Of a stretch of DNA of 40,011 nucleotides, positions 30,678 to 38,581 are shown in pieces. Position 1 is the stretch's first letter. Each line of letters begins with the position of its first letter. The notes below the pieces were generated by a model, which did no database searches, was not told where the DNA came from, and was given only the letters and a program-made list of their open reading frames with translations. Source of the stretch: Thermus caldifontis (GTDB lineage Bacteria; Deinococcota; Deinococci; Deinococcales; Thermaceae); NCBI RefSeq assembly GCF_003336745.1, contig NZ_QGMX01000022.1, forward strand, positions 1-40,011. The letters run 5' to 3'. The position numbers and the translations under genes were made by a program.

Positions 30678-30700
30678 TTGACCCGGTTCAAGGAGGTACC

Positions 30701-32344
30701 ATGCATCCTTGGTACGTTCACTACGATCCCGGGGTCCCCAAAGAGGCCCCCAGGCCCTGGCTGCTCACCGAACTCCTGCGGGAAAACGCCCGCCGCTACC
30801 CCCAGAAGGTGGCCCTGGAGTTCCTGGGGCGAAGTCTTAGCTACCAAGGCCTTTGGCAAGAGGTGGAGGCCTTCGCCAAAGGCCTGCAGGAGGCGGGCCT
30901 GAAACCCGGGGACCGGGTGGCCATCATGCTCCCCAACTCCCCCCAGTTCGTCATCGCCTTCTACGGCACCCTTTTGGCCGGGGGCGTGGCGGTGAACACC
31001 AACCCCATGTACACCCCACGGGAGCTACGGCACCAGCTCCTGGACTCGGGGGCCAAGGCCCTGGTGATCCTGGACCTCCTCCTCCCCCGCTATCAGGAGG
31101 TGAAGGCGGAGGCCCCGGTGGGGATTCTGGTGCGCACAGGCATCCAGGACTACCTGCCCTTCCCCAAGAACCTCCTCTACCCCCTTGCCCTGAAGCGGAA
31201 GGGTCAGGCTCCCAAGGACCTGGAAGGCATCCCCTGGCGGGCCTTCCTCAAGCCGGGCCAGCCCCAGCCTATACCCCTAGACTTGGACGACCTCGCCCTC
31301 TTGCAGTACACCGGGGGCACCACCGGGGTAGCCAAGGGGGCCATGCTCACCCACCGAAACCTCTCCAGCAACGCCCTTCAGGTCCGTTCCTGGATCCCCG
31401 ATTTCCAGGAGGGAAAGGAGGTGGTGCTGGGCGCCATCCCCTTCTTCCACGTCTACGGCATGACCGTGGCCATGAACCTGGCCCTTTTGGGTGCGGCCAA
31501 GCTGGTCCTTCTGCCTCGGCCTGAGATCAAGCCCATGGTGGAGGCCATAGAGAAGCACCGGGTCACCCTTTTCCCCGGGGTGCCCACCCTCTACGTGGCC
31601 TTCAACAACTTCCCGGGGATTGAAGGGCGGAACCTGAAAAGCGTGCGGGCCTGCATCTCGGGCTCGGCCCCCCTGCCGGTGGAGGTGGCCGAGCGCTTTG
31701 AAAGGCTCACCGGGGCCAAGCTGGTGGAAGGCTACGGCCTCACCGAGGCCAGCCCGGTAACCCACTGCAACCCCCTCCACGGCCCCCGCAAGCTGGGAAG
31801 CGTGGGCCTACCCTTCCCCGGGGTGGAGGCCAAGGTGGTGGACGAGGAGGGCCAGGAGGTCCCCCTGGGGGAGGTGGGGGAGCTCATCGTCAAAGGCCCC
31901 AACGTCATGAAAGGCTACTGGAACCGCCCCGAGGAAACCCAAAAGGCCCTCAAGGACGGCTGGCTCTTCACCGGCGACATGGCCCGAATGGACCAAGACG
32001 GCTACTTCTACATCGTGGACCGCAAAAAGGACATGATCATCGCTGGCGGCTACAACATCTACCCCCGCGAGGTGGAAGAGGTCCTCTACCAGCACGAAGC
32101 CGTCCAGGAAGCCGCCGTGGTGGGCGTGCCCGACCCCTACCGTGGGGAAACCGTGGCCGCCTTCCTCGTCCTCAAGGAGGAGTACCGGGGCAAGGTCACG
32201 GAAAAGGACATAGAAGCCTTCTGCCGGCAAAACCTCGCCGCCTACAAGGTCCCCCGCATCATCCAGTTCCGCGATAGCCTGCCCAAAACCAGCGTGGGGA
32301 AGATCCTCAAACGCCAGCTCACCAAAGAGGCGGCGAGGCGCTAA
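30701..32344 (+). CDS. fadD: Long-chain fatty acid-CoA ligase
   Basis: Activates fatty acids to acyl-CoA for beta-oxidation or lipid remodelling. The 547-residue AMP-forming enzyme has YTGGTTGVAKGAML at about 203-216, EGYGLTEASPV for the adenylate site, the hinge FTGDMARMDQDGYFYIVDRKKDMII, and the catalytic Lys in KTSVGKILKR. Closest in pattern to FadD/LcfA rather than the operon-borne ligase at 14-16 kb. It has an AAGGAGG site and is followed by a hairpin terminator. An enoyl-CoA hydratase lies 1.7 kb downstream on the other strand. Confidence 0.9.
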   Translation: MHPWYVHYDPGVPKEAPRPWLLTELLRENARRYPQKVALEFLGRSLSYQGLWQEVEAFAKGLQEAGLKPGDRVAIMLPNSPQFVIAFYGTLLAGGVAVNTNPMYTPRELRHQLLDSGAKALVILDLLLPRYQEVKAEAPVGILVRTGIQDYLPFPKNLLYPLALKRKGQAPKDLEGIPWRAFLKPGQPQPIPLDLDDLALLQYTGGTTGVAKGAMLTHRNLSSNALQVRSWIPDFQEGKEVVLGAIPFFHVYGMTVAMNLALLGAAKLVLLPRPEIKPMVEAIEKHRVTLFPGVPTLYVAFNNFPGIEGRNLKSVRACISGSAPLPVEVAERFERLTGAKLVEGYGLTEASPVTHCNPLHGPRKLGSVGLPFPGVEAKVVDEEGQEVPLGEVGELIVKGPNVMKGYWNRPEETQKALKDGWLFTGDMARMDQDGYFYIVDRKKDMIIAGGYNIYPREVEEVLYQHEAVQEAAVVGVPDPYRGETVAAFLVLKEEYRGKVTEKDIEAFCRQNLAAYKVPRIIQFRDSLPKTSVGKILKRQLTKEAARR

Positions 32345-32370
32345 CCCCTGAAGGCCAAGCCCAGGGAAAC

Positions 32371-32400
32371 CCTCCCCCAGTCCGGGGGAGGCCCATCTTT
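32371..32400 (+). terminator. Terminator after fadD
   Basis: CCTCCCCC (32371-32378) pairs perfectly with GGGGGAGG (32384-32391), loop AGTCC, followed by CCCATCTTT. The T-run is short and runs into the -35 of the next promoter. Confidence 0.6.
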
Positions 32401-32426
32401 ACAAGAGCATGCTCAAGATTTATGAT
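32398..32426 (+). promoter_or_regulatory. Promoter of the DUF2267 gene
   Basis: TTTACA (32398-32403), 17 bp, TATGAT (32421-32426): one of the best promoters here. The first ATG after a 5-nt gap (32432) opens a mini-ORF rather than the main gene. Confidence 0.75.
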
Positions 32427-32431
32427 GATGA

Positions 32432-32458
32432 ATGAAGGAAAGGAGGGGTAGGGTATGA
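32432..32458 (+). CDS. Leaderless mini-ORF coupled to the DUF2267 gene
   Basis: Eight codons, MKERRGRV, then TGA. The ATG begins 5 nt after the -10 box. The TGA overlaps the next ATG as ATGA, and the main gene's AGGAGGGG site lies inside the mini-ORF. The same design is seen at fabH. Translation is inferred, not shown. Confidence 0.4.
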   Translation: MKERRGRV

Positions 32459-32892
32459 GCGCCACTGGCCTCGAGGTCTTCGACACCACCATCCACAAAA
32501 CCCACAGCTGGTTGAAAGGGATCATGGAAACCCTGGGCATAGAGGACCGCCACCGGGCGTACATGGCCCTTAGGGCCGTGCTCCATGCCCTACGGGATCG
32601 CCTCACCGTGGAGGAAACCGCCCAGCTGGCCGCCGAGCTCCCCATGCTCATCCGGGGCCTCTTCTACGAGGGTTGGGATCCCACGGGCAAACCCCTCAAG
32701 GAACGGCACAAGGAGGCCTTCCTGGCCCAGGTGGCCCGGGAGCTTAAAACCCCCTCGGGACCCGCCCTGGACCCGGAGGCCGCCGCCCGAGCGGTGTTCA
32801 AGGTGCTTTCTCAGAAGGTCTCCGAAGGGGAGATCCGGGACGTGCTGAACCTGCTTCCCAAGGAGATCCGCGAACTCTGGCCCCAGGCCTGA
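32455..32892 (+). CDS. DUF2267 domain protein
   Basis: A 145-residue all-helical protein. HKTHSWLKGIMETLGIEDRHRAYMALRAVLHALRDRLTVEETAQLAAELPMLIRGLFYEGWDP is the classic first half of DUF2267 (repeat with ALRAVLhaLRDRL and qLPmliRGlyyegW). A second similar half follows, with AARAVFKVLSQKVSEGEI and VLNLLPKEIRELW. The function of the family is not known; it is often linked to stress or heat-associated gene sets. The ATG has AAAGGAGGGG before it. It is monocistronic and converges with the HD-domain gene 16 bp away. Confidence 0.88.
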   Translation: MSATGLEVFDTTIHKTHSWLKGIMETLGIEDRHRAYMALRAVLHALRDRLTVEETAQLAAELPMLIRGLFYEGWDPTGKPLKERHKEAFLAQVARELKTPSGPALDPEAAARAVFKVLSQKVSEGEIRDVLNLLPKEIRELWPQA

Positions 32893-32908
32893 TCGGAGCG
32901 GGACCGCC

Positions 32909-33784
32909 TCAGTCCAGCACAAAGCGGTCCTCGCTCTCGTGGAGCCGGACCCGGTGGACGATGCGCTGGTCCTGGTCCCCGTTCCCCTCGGTCATGGCCA
33001 CCACGCTCACGTAGGGCCTTAAGGGGCTACGGAGCACCTTCTTGGTGAGGGTTTCCTCCACCTGGAAGATGCCCGCGGAGTTGTTCATGGTCACCTGGAT
33101 CTCCACGGGCACCTTCTCCCCTTTCAGGATGCGCACCTCGTCCACCGCCAAGGCGCTGATGGAGTGGATGTCGATGCTTCCCAAGGCGAAGGCCTTCCGC
33201 CCCCGGCCCTTGGTGATGTCGGTGCCATCGGCCACGGCGGTAACCCCCGCCTCAACGGTGAGGGGTTCTGGGGAGAGGTCGTGGCTGTAGATGCCGTGGA
33301 GGATGAGGGCCCTAAGGGCAGTGCGTTGCTCGAGGTCAGGGTAGATCTTCTCCAGGATGCGGTTGAGGATGGGGAGGGCCAGGGTAACGCCAAAGGCCTC
33401 GTGGTGGTCCCGGTGCACCTGGTTGCCCAGGTCGTGGAGCATGGTGGCAAGGAGGACCACCACGTAGGCGTCCTCCAGCTCCCCGGCCCCTGACTCCACC
33501 GTGTCCAGGCGCACCCCCGCCTCGGCCAGAAGGGCCAGGATGGCCACGCTGGCCGCCCCGGTGAGGAGGGCGTGGACCCGGCCGTGGTCGTTGTAGCCCA
33601 GCTTGCGCATGGTGATGTAGTTGGCCATGTTCCAGCCGGCCCGGGCCTCGGGGTCTTGGATGAGGAGCTCGTAGGCCTTAAGGGCCTTGGGAAAGGCCTT
33701 TAGGCGCTCGCGAATGGACTGGTCGGCCTCGGCGTACAGCTTGGCCTTAGGGCTGGCCACGTGGACAACGCGCTCTCCCGTCAT
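32909..33784 (-). CDS. HD-domain phosphohydrolase
   Basis: A 291-residue protein with an HD metal-binding domain: HGRVHALLTGAASVAILALL, then ATMLHDLGNQVHRDHHE with His-Asp, HGIYSHD, and Asp in TAVADGTDITKGRG. The C-terminal third (VEIQVTMNNSAGIFQVEETLTKKV) is a separate beta-rich part seen in HD proteins of archaea and Deinococcus-Thermus. The substrate is unknown; nucleotides are likely. The ATG at 33784 has GGAGGTG before it. An in-frame GTG at 33790 lies exactly 6 nt after TGTAAT (33797-33802), so a leaderless start two codons earlier is an alternative. Confidence 0.82.
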   Translation of the reverse strand: MTGERVVHVASPKAKLYAEADQSIRERLKAFPKALKAYELLIQDPEARAGWNMANYITMRKLGYNDHGRVHALLTGAASVAILALLAEAGVRLDTVESGAGELEDAYVVVLLATMLHDLGNQVHRDHHEAFGVTLALPILNRILEKIYPDLEQRTALRALILHGIYSHDLSPEPLTVEAGVTAVADGTDITKGRGRKAFALGSIDIHSISALAVDEVRILKGEKVPVEIQVTMNNSAGIFQVEETLTKKVLRSPLRPYVSVVAMTEGNGDQDQRIVHRVRLHESEDRFVLD

Positions 33785-33971
33785 GGGCACCTCCACATTA
33801 CACCACACCCCGGATGGCCACACCCACCCACACCCCCATGCCCTAAAAGAAGGCGGAGGGTCAAGCCCAGCCCCCTCCCCAAGGGAAAGGGCTCGCCCTC
33901 ATAACCTTTTCCCGTGCATCCCTCCTTGAGCTACACCGAGTTCTCGGCCACCCCAAGGCGTTTTCCGGGGC

Positions 33972-33999
33972 CCCCACCCTGGCCCAAGCCAGGGTGGGG
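33972..33999 (-). terminator. Perfect 11-bp hairpin after the hydratase gene
   Basis: CCCCACCCTGG (33972-33982) pairs with CCAGGGTGGGG (33989-33999), loop of 6, just past the TAA at 34005. No T-run follows on either strand. The 220-bp region 33785-34004 holds this hairpin, the HD-gene promoter and nothing else I can identify. Confidence 0.6.
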
Positions 34000-34004
34000 T
34001 GGTA

Positions 34005-34826
34005 TTACTCCCCCTTGAAGTTCGGCGCCCGCTTCTCCAGGAAGGCCCGCACCCCCTCCTTCATGTCCTCCGTGGCGGAGGCGTAGCCGAAGAGGTCGGC
34101 CTCGATCTCCAAGGCCTCGGCTAGGTCCAGCCCCTCGCCCCGCACCACGCTCTCCTTGGCCAGGGCCAGGGCGATGGGGGCGTTTTTCATGATCTTCTGG
34201 GCCAGCTTCTTGGCTTCCTCCAAAGCATTCTCCCCCACCCGGTTCACTAGACCCAGGCTTAAGGCCTCCTCCGCGGACACGTGCCGCCCGGTGAAGATGA
34301 GGTCCAGGGCCCGGCCCCGGCCGATGAGGCGGGGAAGCCTCTGGGTGCCGCCAAAGCCCGGGATGAGGCCAAGCCCCACCTCGGGCAGGCCTAGCTTGGC
34401 CTCCTTGGAGGCCACCCTCAGGTCGCAGGCCAAGGCCAGTTCCAACCCTCCCCCCAGGGCGTACCCGTGGATGGCGGCGATGGTGGGGAGGGGTAAGGCG
34501 GCGATCTCGGCAAAGACCTGTTGCCCCAAGAGGGCGTACTCCCGGGCCATGAAGGGGTCTTTTAGGGCAGCGATCTCCTTCAGGTCCGCTCCCGCAGCAA
34601 AAGCCTTACCCTCCCCGGTGAAGATGGCCACCCGGACCTCGGGGTCCTGATGGATGACCTCGGCCACCTCGGCAAGCTCCCGCAAGAGGTCCTGGGAGAG
34701 GGCGTTTAGGGCCTCGGGCCGCCTTAAGGTAACCAGGGCGATGCCCTCCTCCACCTCGTAGGAAAGGTGCTCAAACTCGGGAATCTCCAGGATGAACTCG
34801 TGCTCGCCTTCGTGCTGGTGGGCCAT
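34005..34826 (-). CDS. Enoyl-CoA hydratase/isomerase family protein
   Basis: A 273-residue crotonase-fold enzyme, probably hydrating enoyl-CoA in beta-oxidation. The oxyanion-hole segments are AFAAGADLKEI and HGYALGGGLELALACD. Both catalytic Glu positions are present, in GGGLELAL and in LPEVGLGLIPGFGGTQRLPR, which favours a true hydratase over other crotonases. A 20-residue His/Glu-rich N-terminal extension (MAHQHEGEHEF) precedes the domain. The start is one base after the PNP stop, so it is cotranscribed with it. Confidence 0.88.
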   Translation of the reverse strand: MAHQHEGEHEFILEIPEFEHLSYEVEEGIALVTLRRPEALNALSQDLLRELAEVAEVIHQDPEVRVAIFTGEGKAFAAGADLKEIAALKDPFMAREYALLGQQVFAEIAALPLPTIAAIHGYALGGGLELALACDLRVASKEAKLGLPEVGLGLIPGFGGTQRLPRLIGRGRALDLIFTGRHVSAEEALSLGLVNRVGENALEEAKKLAQKIMKNAPIALALAKESVVRGEGLDLAEALEIEADLFGYASATEDMKEGVRAFLEKRAPNFKGE

Positions 34827-34827
34827 G

Positions 34828-35535
34828 CTACACCTCCAAAAGGGCCTCGAGGGCCACCTCCACCATACGCCTTACGCCTTCCTGCAGGACCTCAGGAGGG
34901 GCCAATTCCGGGTCGCCGATGCGGTTGGAAACCGTGAGGATCGCCCCTGCCCGCACCCTCCGCATCTTACCCAGAAGGAAAAGGGCGCTGGCCTCCATCT
35001 CAAAGGCCAAAACCCCGTACCGGGCCCAGGCCCTGGCGCCCTCAGGGGTGGTGGCGTAGAAGGCATCCTCGGTGGCCACAAGCCCCACATGGTGGGGGTA
35101 ACCCCTTCCCTCCGCCTGCCTCCAGAGGGCGCGGAAAACCTCGGCATCGGGCACGGGCGCATAGGGACGGCCTTCCAGGTACTGCCGGGTGGCCCCATCC
35201 AGGGGCACCGCCCCCTGAGCGATCACCAGGTCCCCGGGGGCAAGGCCCTCGTCCACCGCTCCACAGGTGCCCACCCGAAGAAGCACCCTGGCCCCCAGGC
35301 TCACCAACTCCTCGGCCACAATGCTGGCGGAAGGGGCCCCCATGCCCGTGGTCTGCACGGAAACCGGCACCCCCCGGTACCGCCCGGTGAAGCCCAGAAG
35401 CCCCCGGTGGGAGGTGTAGAGCCTGGGTTCCTCAAGGAAGGTGGTGGCGATCCACTCCGCCCGGCCCGGGTCCCCAGGCAGAAGCACCTTTTCTGCCACA
35501 TCTCCTTTGGCTCCCCGCACGTGGATGGGGCTCAT
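34828..35535 (-). CDS. deoD: Purine nucleoside phosphorylase
   Basis: Phosphorolysis of purine nucleosides to base and ribose-1-phosphate for salvage. The 235-residue protein begins MSPIHVRGAKGDVAEKVLLPGDPGRAEWIA, has VQTTGMGAPSASIVAEEL and VGTCGAVDEGLAPGDLVIA, and a C-terminal FEMEASALFLLG with the ribose-binding Met-Glu and SNRIGDPE. It reads as the orthologue of the T. thermophilus hexameric PNP. A residue in the SNRIGD loop sets base preference in this family, so guanosine or adenosine preference cannot be asserted. It lies 11 bp behind the ABC ATPase gene. Confidence 0.93.
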   Translation of the reverse strand: MSPIHVRGAKGDVAEKVLLPGDPGRAEWIATTFLEEPRLYTSHRGLLGFTGRYRGVPVSVQTTGMGAPSASIVAEELVSLGARVLLRVGTCGAVDEGLAPGDLVIAQGAVPLDGATRQYLEGRPYAPVPDAEVFRALWRQAEGRGYPHHVGLVATEDAFYATTPEGARAWARYGVLAFEMEASALFLLGKMRRVRAGAILTVSNRIGDPELAPPEVLQEGVRRMVEVALEALLEV

Positions 35536-35546
35536 ACCGCCCCATT

Positions 35547-36176
35547 TTAAAGGCGCAAGGTGGGCAAGCCTTCCACCAAGGCCTCGTCATGGGTGGAAAG
35601 AAGGAGGGCTGCACCCACCTCCTTGGCCAGCTCCTCCATGAGCCTGAGCACCTCTTTGGCCTGGGTGCGGTCCAGGCTAGCGGTGGGCTCGTCCGCCAAA
35701 AGGAGCCTGGGCCTAAGGTAAAGGGCCCGGGCCACCGCCACCCGCTGCCGCTCCCCACCCGAAAGCCTTTGGGGAAGGAAATCCGCCCGTTCCCTAAGGC
35801 CCAGCCGGGAAAGGAACCAAAGGGCATGGCCCCGGTCCACCTGGCCTGCCAGGTAGCCGGGGGCCAGAACGTTCTCCAAGGCGGTGAGCTCAGGGAAGAG
35901 GAAGTGGTGTTGAAATACAAGGCCCATAAAACGGAGCCGCTTCCTGGCCAACATCCCCTCGGGAAGGCCCCGGATGGGCCTTCCCTCCCAGTACACCTCC
36001 CCCTCCTGCAGGGAAAGAAGCCCCGCCAGGAGGTGGAGGAGGGTGGTCTTGCCGCTCCCCGAGGGGCCCAAGACGGCCAGGGCCTCCCCGGGGCCTAGCC
36101 TTAAGGAAAGCCCCCGGAAAAGGTAGCCGTTCCCGTAGGAGAATCCCAGGTCCCTAGCCTCCAAGACCGGGTTCAC
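35547..36176 (-). CDS. LolD-like ABC ATPase without a nearby permease
   Basis: A 209-residue ATPase of the LolD/MacB/FtsE group. Walker A GPSGSGKTTLLHLLAGL is at about 37-44, the Q-loop is LVFQHHFLFPELTALENV (the LolD-typical FQ.H.L.pe.TA.eNv), the signature is LSGGERQRVAVARAL, and Walker B is LLLADEPTASLD. The start is a GTG at 36176; the open frame further upstream is a shadow. No FtsX-like permease is in the window, so its partner is elsewhere. It heads the transcript with PNP and enoyl-CoA hydratase, an odd mixture. It is divergent from the CRP gene, 48 bp apart. Confidence 0.85.
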   Translation of the reverse strand: MNPVLEARDLGFSYGNGYLFRGLSLRLGPGEALAVLGPSGSGKTTLLHLLAGLLSLQEGEVYWEGRPIRGLPEGMLARKRLRFMGLVFQHHFLFPELTALENVLAPGYLAGQVDRGHALWFLSRLGLRERADFLPQRLSGGERQRVAVARALYLRPRLLLADEPTASLDRTQAKEVLRLMEELAKEVGAALLLSTHDEALVEGLPTLRL

Positions 36177-36188
36177 CCTCTCATCCTC

Positions 36189-36217
36189 TAGGCAAAAGAT
36201 GAAGCCTCGGTTAGAGT
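36189..36217 (+). promoter_or_regulatory. Promoter of the CRP-type regulator gene
   Basis: TAGGCA (36189-36194), 17 bp, TAGAGT (36212-36217), then 7 nt to the ATG at 36225: leaderless. Minus-strand TAGAGG (36185-36190) may serve the divergent ATPase gene, placing both in a 48-bp gap. Confidence 0.5.
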
Positions 36218-36224
36218 AAGGCCG

Positions 36225-36875
36225 ATGCCCGCATCCCCTCTTTTCCAGGATATGGGCCCGGAGGAAATCCACCTGGCCCGCTCCTACTTCCAACCCTTGA
36301 CCTACCCCAAGGGCAAACCCATCTTCCACCAGGGGGACCTGGGCCAGGCCCTTTACCTGGTGGAGGAGGGTTGGGTGCGCCTCTTTCGCACCCATCTGGG
36401 AGGCCAGGAAAAGATCCTGGGGTTCCTGGGGCCCGGGGAGGTCTTCGGGGAGATGAGCCTTTTGGACGGGGGGGAACGAAGCGCCAGCGCCGTAGCGGAG
36501 GAGGACACCCTTCTTCTGGTCCTTTACCGGGAGACCTACTTTGGGCTCATCCGCCGCCTGCCCCTCTTCGCCCACAACCTGGCCAAGATTCTGGCCCGCC
36601 GCCTAAGGGAGCTCAACCTGGAGCTGGACCTTCTGGCCTTTGAGGAGGCCAGAAGCCGCGTGGCCTACGCCCTCTTAAAGCTTCTCCGCCAAGGGCAGGG
36701 GCCCCACTTCCAGCTCCGCCACCAGGACCTGGCCGCTTTGGCCGGGGTGAGCCGGGAGACCACCACCCGGGTCCTCCACCAGCTAAAGGACCAAGGCATC
36801 CTGCGGCTCTCCTCGGGGATGGTGGAGGTGGCGGACCCCAGGCTTTTGGAGGAGGTGGCCTTTGGCCTGGTCTGA
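36225..36875 (+). CDS. crp: CRP/FNR-family transcription regulator
   Basis: A 216-residue regulator with an N-terminal cyclic-nucleotide-binding beta roll and a C-terminal winged helix. GEVFGEMSLLDGGERSASAV (71-90) carries the Glu76 and Arg85-Ser86 that bind the ribose and phosphate of cAMP in true CRPs. The dimer helix is near 110-140. The recognition helix is LAALAGVSRETTTRVLHQL. It resembles the T. thermophilus cAMP receptor protein more than its cAMP-independent paralogue SdrP, judged from memory. In T. thermophilus the same neighbours (PNP and an ATPase) lie beside it, which supports orthology. comB follows by 24 bp. Confidence 0.88.
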   Translation: MPASPLFQDMGPEEIHLARSYFQPLTYPKGKPIFHQGDLGQALYLVEEGWVRLFRTHLGGQEKILGFLGPGEVFGEMSLLDGGERSASAVAEEDTLLLVLYRETYFGLIRRLPLFAHNLAKILARRLRELNLELDLLAFEEARSRVAYALLKLLRQGQGPHFQLRHQDLAALAGVSRETTTRVLHQLKDQGILRLSSGMVEVADPRLLEEVAFGLV

Positions 36876-36899
36876 GGAAACCCCGTCGGAGGATCTTCC

Positions 36900-37694
36900 A
36901 TGCGCTTGAAGGTGGACGTTCTCCCCACGGAGGAGTTGGTCTACCCCGATGTGGTCCTGGTGGTGGACGTGATCCGCTCCACCACCACCGCCGTCTGCTT
37001 CCTGGAGGCGGGGGCGGAGGCCTTGTACCTGGTGCCGAGCCTCGAGGCCGCCCGGCCCTTCAAGGACCGGGACGTGCTCCTGGCAGGGGAGGTGGGGGGG
37101 TTAAAGCCCCCGGGGTTTGACCTGGGGAACTCCCCCCGGGAGGCCCTGGAGGCCCCGGTGGGGGGTAAGACCGTGGTGATGAGCACCACCAACGGCACCA
37201 AGGCCGCCCACGTGGCCGCAAGGACCGCCAAGCACGTGCTCTTGGCCTCCCTCTTTAACGCCCACGCCGCCGCCCGCCTGGCCCGGGAGCTGGCCACGGA
37301 GGAGGTGGCCATCCTGGCTGCCGGCAAGGAGGGGCGGGTGGGTCTGGACGACCTCTACACCGCCGGGGTCCTGGCGGAGTACCTGGGGCTTCTGGGGGAG
37401 GTGGAACCCGAGGATGGGGCCAGGATCGCCCTGGCGGTGAAGCGCAACTTCCAGGACCCCCTGGAGGCCCTCACCCTCTCCGCCGCCGCCTCGGCCCTCA
37501 AGGGGGTGGGCCTCGAGGCCGATGTGCCCTTCTGTGCCCAGGTGGCCAAAAGCGCCGTGGTCCCCGTCCTCACAGGCCGGGTGGGGGAGGCCCTCATCTT
37601 CAAGGTGGCCCCCTTCGGGGCGGCCAAGCGAGCGGTCCCCGAAACCCTAAAACAGCCGGGGAACCAGGCGCAGGAAAAGGACCATCCCCAGTAA
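36900..37694 (+). CDS. comB: ComB-like 2-phosphosulfolactate phosphatase
   Basis: A 264-residue protein of the ComB family, which in methanogens removes phosphate from 2-phosphosulfolactate in coenzyme M synthesis. It has [19 protein letters not shown] near the start, [25 protein letters not shown] and [16 protein letters not shown], all in family order. The acidic and Ser/Thr active-site residues look intact. Thermus does not make coenzyme M, so the substrate must differ, perhaps sulfolactate metabolism in general (inference). The ribosome binding site is GGAGGA. It sits behind crp in an apparent operon and overlaps the convergent transporter gene by 48 nt. Confidence 0.85.
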   Translation: MRLKVDVLPTEELVYPDVVLVVDVIRSTTTAVCFLEAGAEALYLVPSLEAARPFKDRDVLLAGEVGGLKPPGFDLGNSPREALEAPVGGKTVVMSTTNGTKAAHVAARTAKHVLLASLFNAHAAARLARELATEEVAILAAGKEGRVGLDDLYTAGVLAEYLGLLGEVEPEDGARIALAVKRNFQDPLEALTLSAAASALKGVGLEADVPFCAQVAKSAVVPVLTGRVGEALIFKVAPFGAAKRAVPETLKQPGNQAQEKDHPQ

Positions 37695-38576
37695 CTCCAC
37701 CAGGGACTGGAACACGATGACCAGGGGAGCCAAGCCCGCCTCGGGTACGGCTAGGCTTAAGGGGAGCACCAAAAAGGAGTTCCGGGTGCCCAGGCTGAAG
37801 GCCAAGGTCCTTCCCGCCTTGGCGGGAAGGCGGAAGGCCCGGGCCAGGAAAAGGGAAAGCCCCAAGGCCAAGGCCAGGTAGAGGAGGAAAACCCCAAGCA
37901 GGAGGAAAAGATACCCCCAAAGCCCGGCAAGAAGGCCCGCATGCCCCAGGGCCACCAGGAAGACCACCAGGGCCAGAAGGGGCACGGGCCAGGAGGCGGT
38001 CCGGGACGCTAGCGCCTTTCCCCAGGGGCGGCCCTGAAGGGAGAAGGCCAGGAAAAGGGGCAGGAGGACCACCAGGCCCGCCCCCACCAGGGTGGCTGGG
38101 TCCGGGTGGTAGGCCCATAGCGCCTCCCCGAAGAACAGGAGCAGGTAAAGGGGCAGAAGGGCGAGCTGCAGAAGGAGGTTCAGGGGCGTCAGGACCAGGG
38201 CCTTGGCCATATCCCCCCGGCCCAGGTGGCTAAAGGCCAGAAACCAATCGGTGCAGGGCACCAGGAGGACCAGGGCCACCCCCAGGCGGAGCCCCAGATC
38301 CGGGGGCAGGAGGTGGAGGAGGCCGTAGACCAAAAGGGGCACCAGGAGGAAGTTCCCCACCACCCCTGCCAGGAAAAAGGCCCGATCTCTAAAGGCCTGG
38401 CGCAGGGTACGGAAGGGCACCTGGAGGAAGGTGAAGAGGAGGAGAACCGCCAGGGCGGGCCAAAGAAAACTCTTCCCCCAGGAGGCAAGCCCGGGGAAGC
38501 AAAGCCCCAGCCCCGCCCCCAACCAGGCCGCCCCCAGGTAGAGGGGAAGCTGGTACCGCTCCCAGAGCCTCCCCAC
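37647..38576 (-). CDS. BASS/ACR3-like secondary transporter
   Basis: A 309-residue inner-membrane protein with about nine hydrophobic segments. [39 protein letters not shown] is the conserved core of a bile-acid:sodium symporter/arsenical-resistance superfamily branch, in which CTDW replaces the CTAM of ACR3. Near the end [18 protein letters not shown] is the second half-site. The substrate is therefore uncertain: organic anion or arsenite. No ars regulator or arsenate reductase is nearby. The start is a GTG 5 bp after the M20 peptidase stop, so the two are cotranscribed. Confidence 0.8.
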   Translation of the reverse strand: MGRLWERYQLPLYLGAAWLGAGLGLCFPGLASWGKSFLWPALAVLLLFTFLQVPFRTLRQAFRDRAFFLAGVVGNFLLVPLLVYGLLHLLPPDLGLRLGVALVLLVPCTDWFLAFSHLGRGDMAKALVLTPLNLLLQLALLPLYLLLFFGEALWAYHPDPATLVGAGLVVLLPLFLAFSLQGRPWGKALASRTASWPVPLLALVVFLVALGHAGLLAGLWGYLFLLLGVFLLYLALALGLSLFLARAFRLPAKAGRTLAFSLGTRNSFLVLPLSLAVPEAGLAPLVIVFQSLVELLGMVLFLRLVPRLF

Positions 38577-38581
38577 CCCGC

